Shown here piece after piece: positions 5,716 through 5,923 of a stretch of DNA of 5,923 nt; within the stretch, counting starts at the first letter, position 1, and every line of letters begins with the position of its first letter. The notes under the pieces are model-generated. The model had not been told where the DNA came from and did no database searches. It was given only the letters and a program-made list of their open reading frames with translations. The translations under genes and the position numbers were made by a program. This stretch comes from Flavobacteriaceae bacterium (GTDB lineage Bacteria > Bacteroidota > Bacteroidia > Flavobacteriales > Flavobacteriaceae). The stretch is taken from the NCBI GenBank assembly GCA_947482805.1, contig CANKLK010000129.1, positions 1-5,923 on the forward strand. The letters are read 5' to 3'.

Positions 5716-5923
5716 TTATTTACTTTGGATTTTTAGCTTTTCTAATAGATAGTCAAGTGGATTGTTATTATCAAACCTGATTATTATAAGTTCTATTTTA
5801 TTAGCTTCCAGATAAGCGTACTTAATCAAATCTCTTTTTTGAGTTTGCATCAATCCATTTACCCCACCAAAAACAGAAATAGGTTCATAGTGTTGCAGTC
5901 CATTATATTCTATTACTGTATTG
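5716..5923 (-). CDS. C-terminal part of a Vsr/EDxHD-like PD-(D/E)XK nuclease (partial)
   Basis: An open minus-strand frame enters from the right edge and stops at 5716-5718; 68 residues are visible. The fragment contains VIEYNGLQHY, then EPISVFGG, then QKRDLIKYAYLEANKIELI. The order (I-E-Y-x-G-x-Q-H-Y, a Gly-Gly segment, K/R-D-x-x-K, then hydrophobic strand) is typical of the Vsr-like PD-(D/E)XK fold found in phage and homing-type EDxHD nucleases and in related small nucleases frequent in Bacteroidota. The Glu of IEY would bind metal, and the Gln-His pair is the characteristic active-site addition. The N-terminal part, including the first catalytic acidic residue and any DNA-binding or zinc region, lies outside the window. 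Such genes are often stand-alone or phage-derived. It points the same way as the four-gene cluster but is separated by about 350 bases and a promoter, so it is not part of that unit. Confidence 0.7.
   Translation of the reverse strand, partial: NTVIEYNGLQHYEPISVFGGVNGLMQTQKRDLIKYAYLEANKIELIIIRFDNNNPLDYLLEKLKIQSK

Overview
The window looks like a chromosomal piece of an AT-rich member of the Bacteroidota, most likely class Flavobacteriia. Three things point there. Two secreted proteins end in type IX secretion (T9SS) type A sorting domains. The -7 elements fit TAnnTTTG, the pattern of the Bacteroidota primary sigma factor. Most starts lack a strong Shine-Dalgarno sequence. The genus cannot be fixed from this piece.

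Left edge (1-120): a tRNA-Asn(GTT) on the minus strand, followed by a very clean intrinsic terminator.

Left intergenic block (121-928): about 800 bases with no credible protein gene. Positions 333-747 hold a dense nest of complementary segments: an 11-bp perfect helix, several 7-9 bp helices, and a possible 10-bp closing helix. Base composition is visibly less AT-rich than in the neighbouring genes. This is the most unusual part of the window and may be a large structured non-coding RNA or a structured repeat element. Its strand and family are unresolved. A minus-strand terminator at 738-770 closes the gene cluster to the right and shares bases with the edge of the structured block.

Centre (929-5339): four genes in a row on the minus strand, in transcription order: (1) a secreted NHL-repeat beta-propeller protein with a T9SS sorting domain, (2) a BspA-type (DUF285) leucine-rich-repeat surface protein with a T9SS sorting domain, starting 8 bases after gene 1, (3) a small lipoprotein with an MmpS-like beta fold, and (4) a small lipoprotein resembling lipocalin-like families. 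A TAnnTTTG promoter lies directly in front of gene 1. Weak hairpins before genes 3 and 4 may attenuate transcription. All four products are predicted to leave the cytoplasm. The first two should reach the cell surface or medium through T9SS, and the last two should be lipid-anchored. A joint envelope or surface role is a reasonable guess, but no substrate or partner can be read from the sequence. The two lipoproteins have almost identical signal peptides, also at DNA level, joined to unrelated mature domains.

Right edge (5340-5923): about 350 bases with no convincing gene but with a striking G-rich island. After it comes the C-terminal part of a minus-strand gene whose product resembles phage/homing-type PD-(D/E)XK nucleases of the Vsr-like (EDxHD) kind; it runs off the window.
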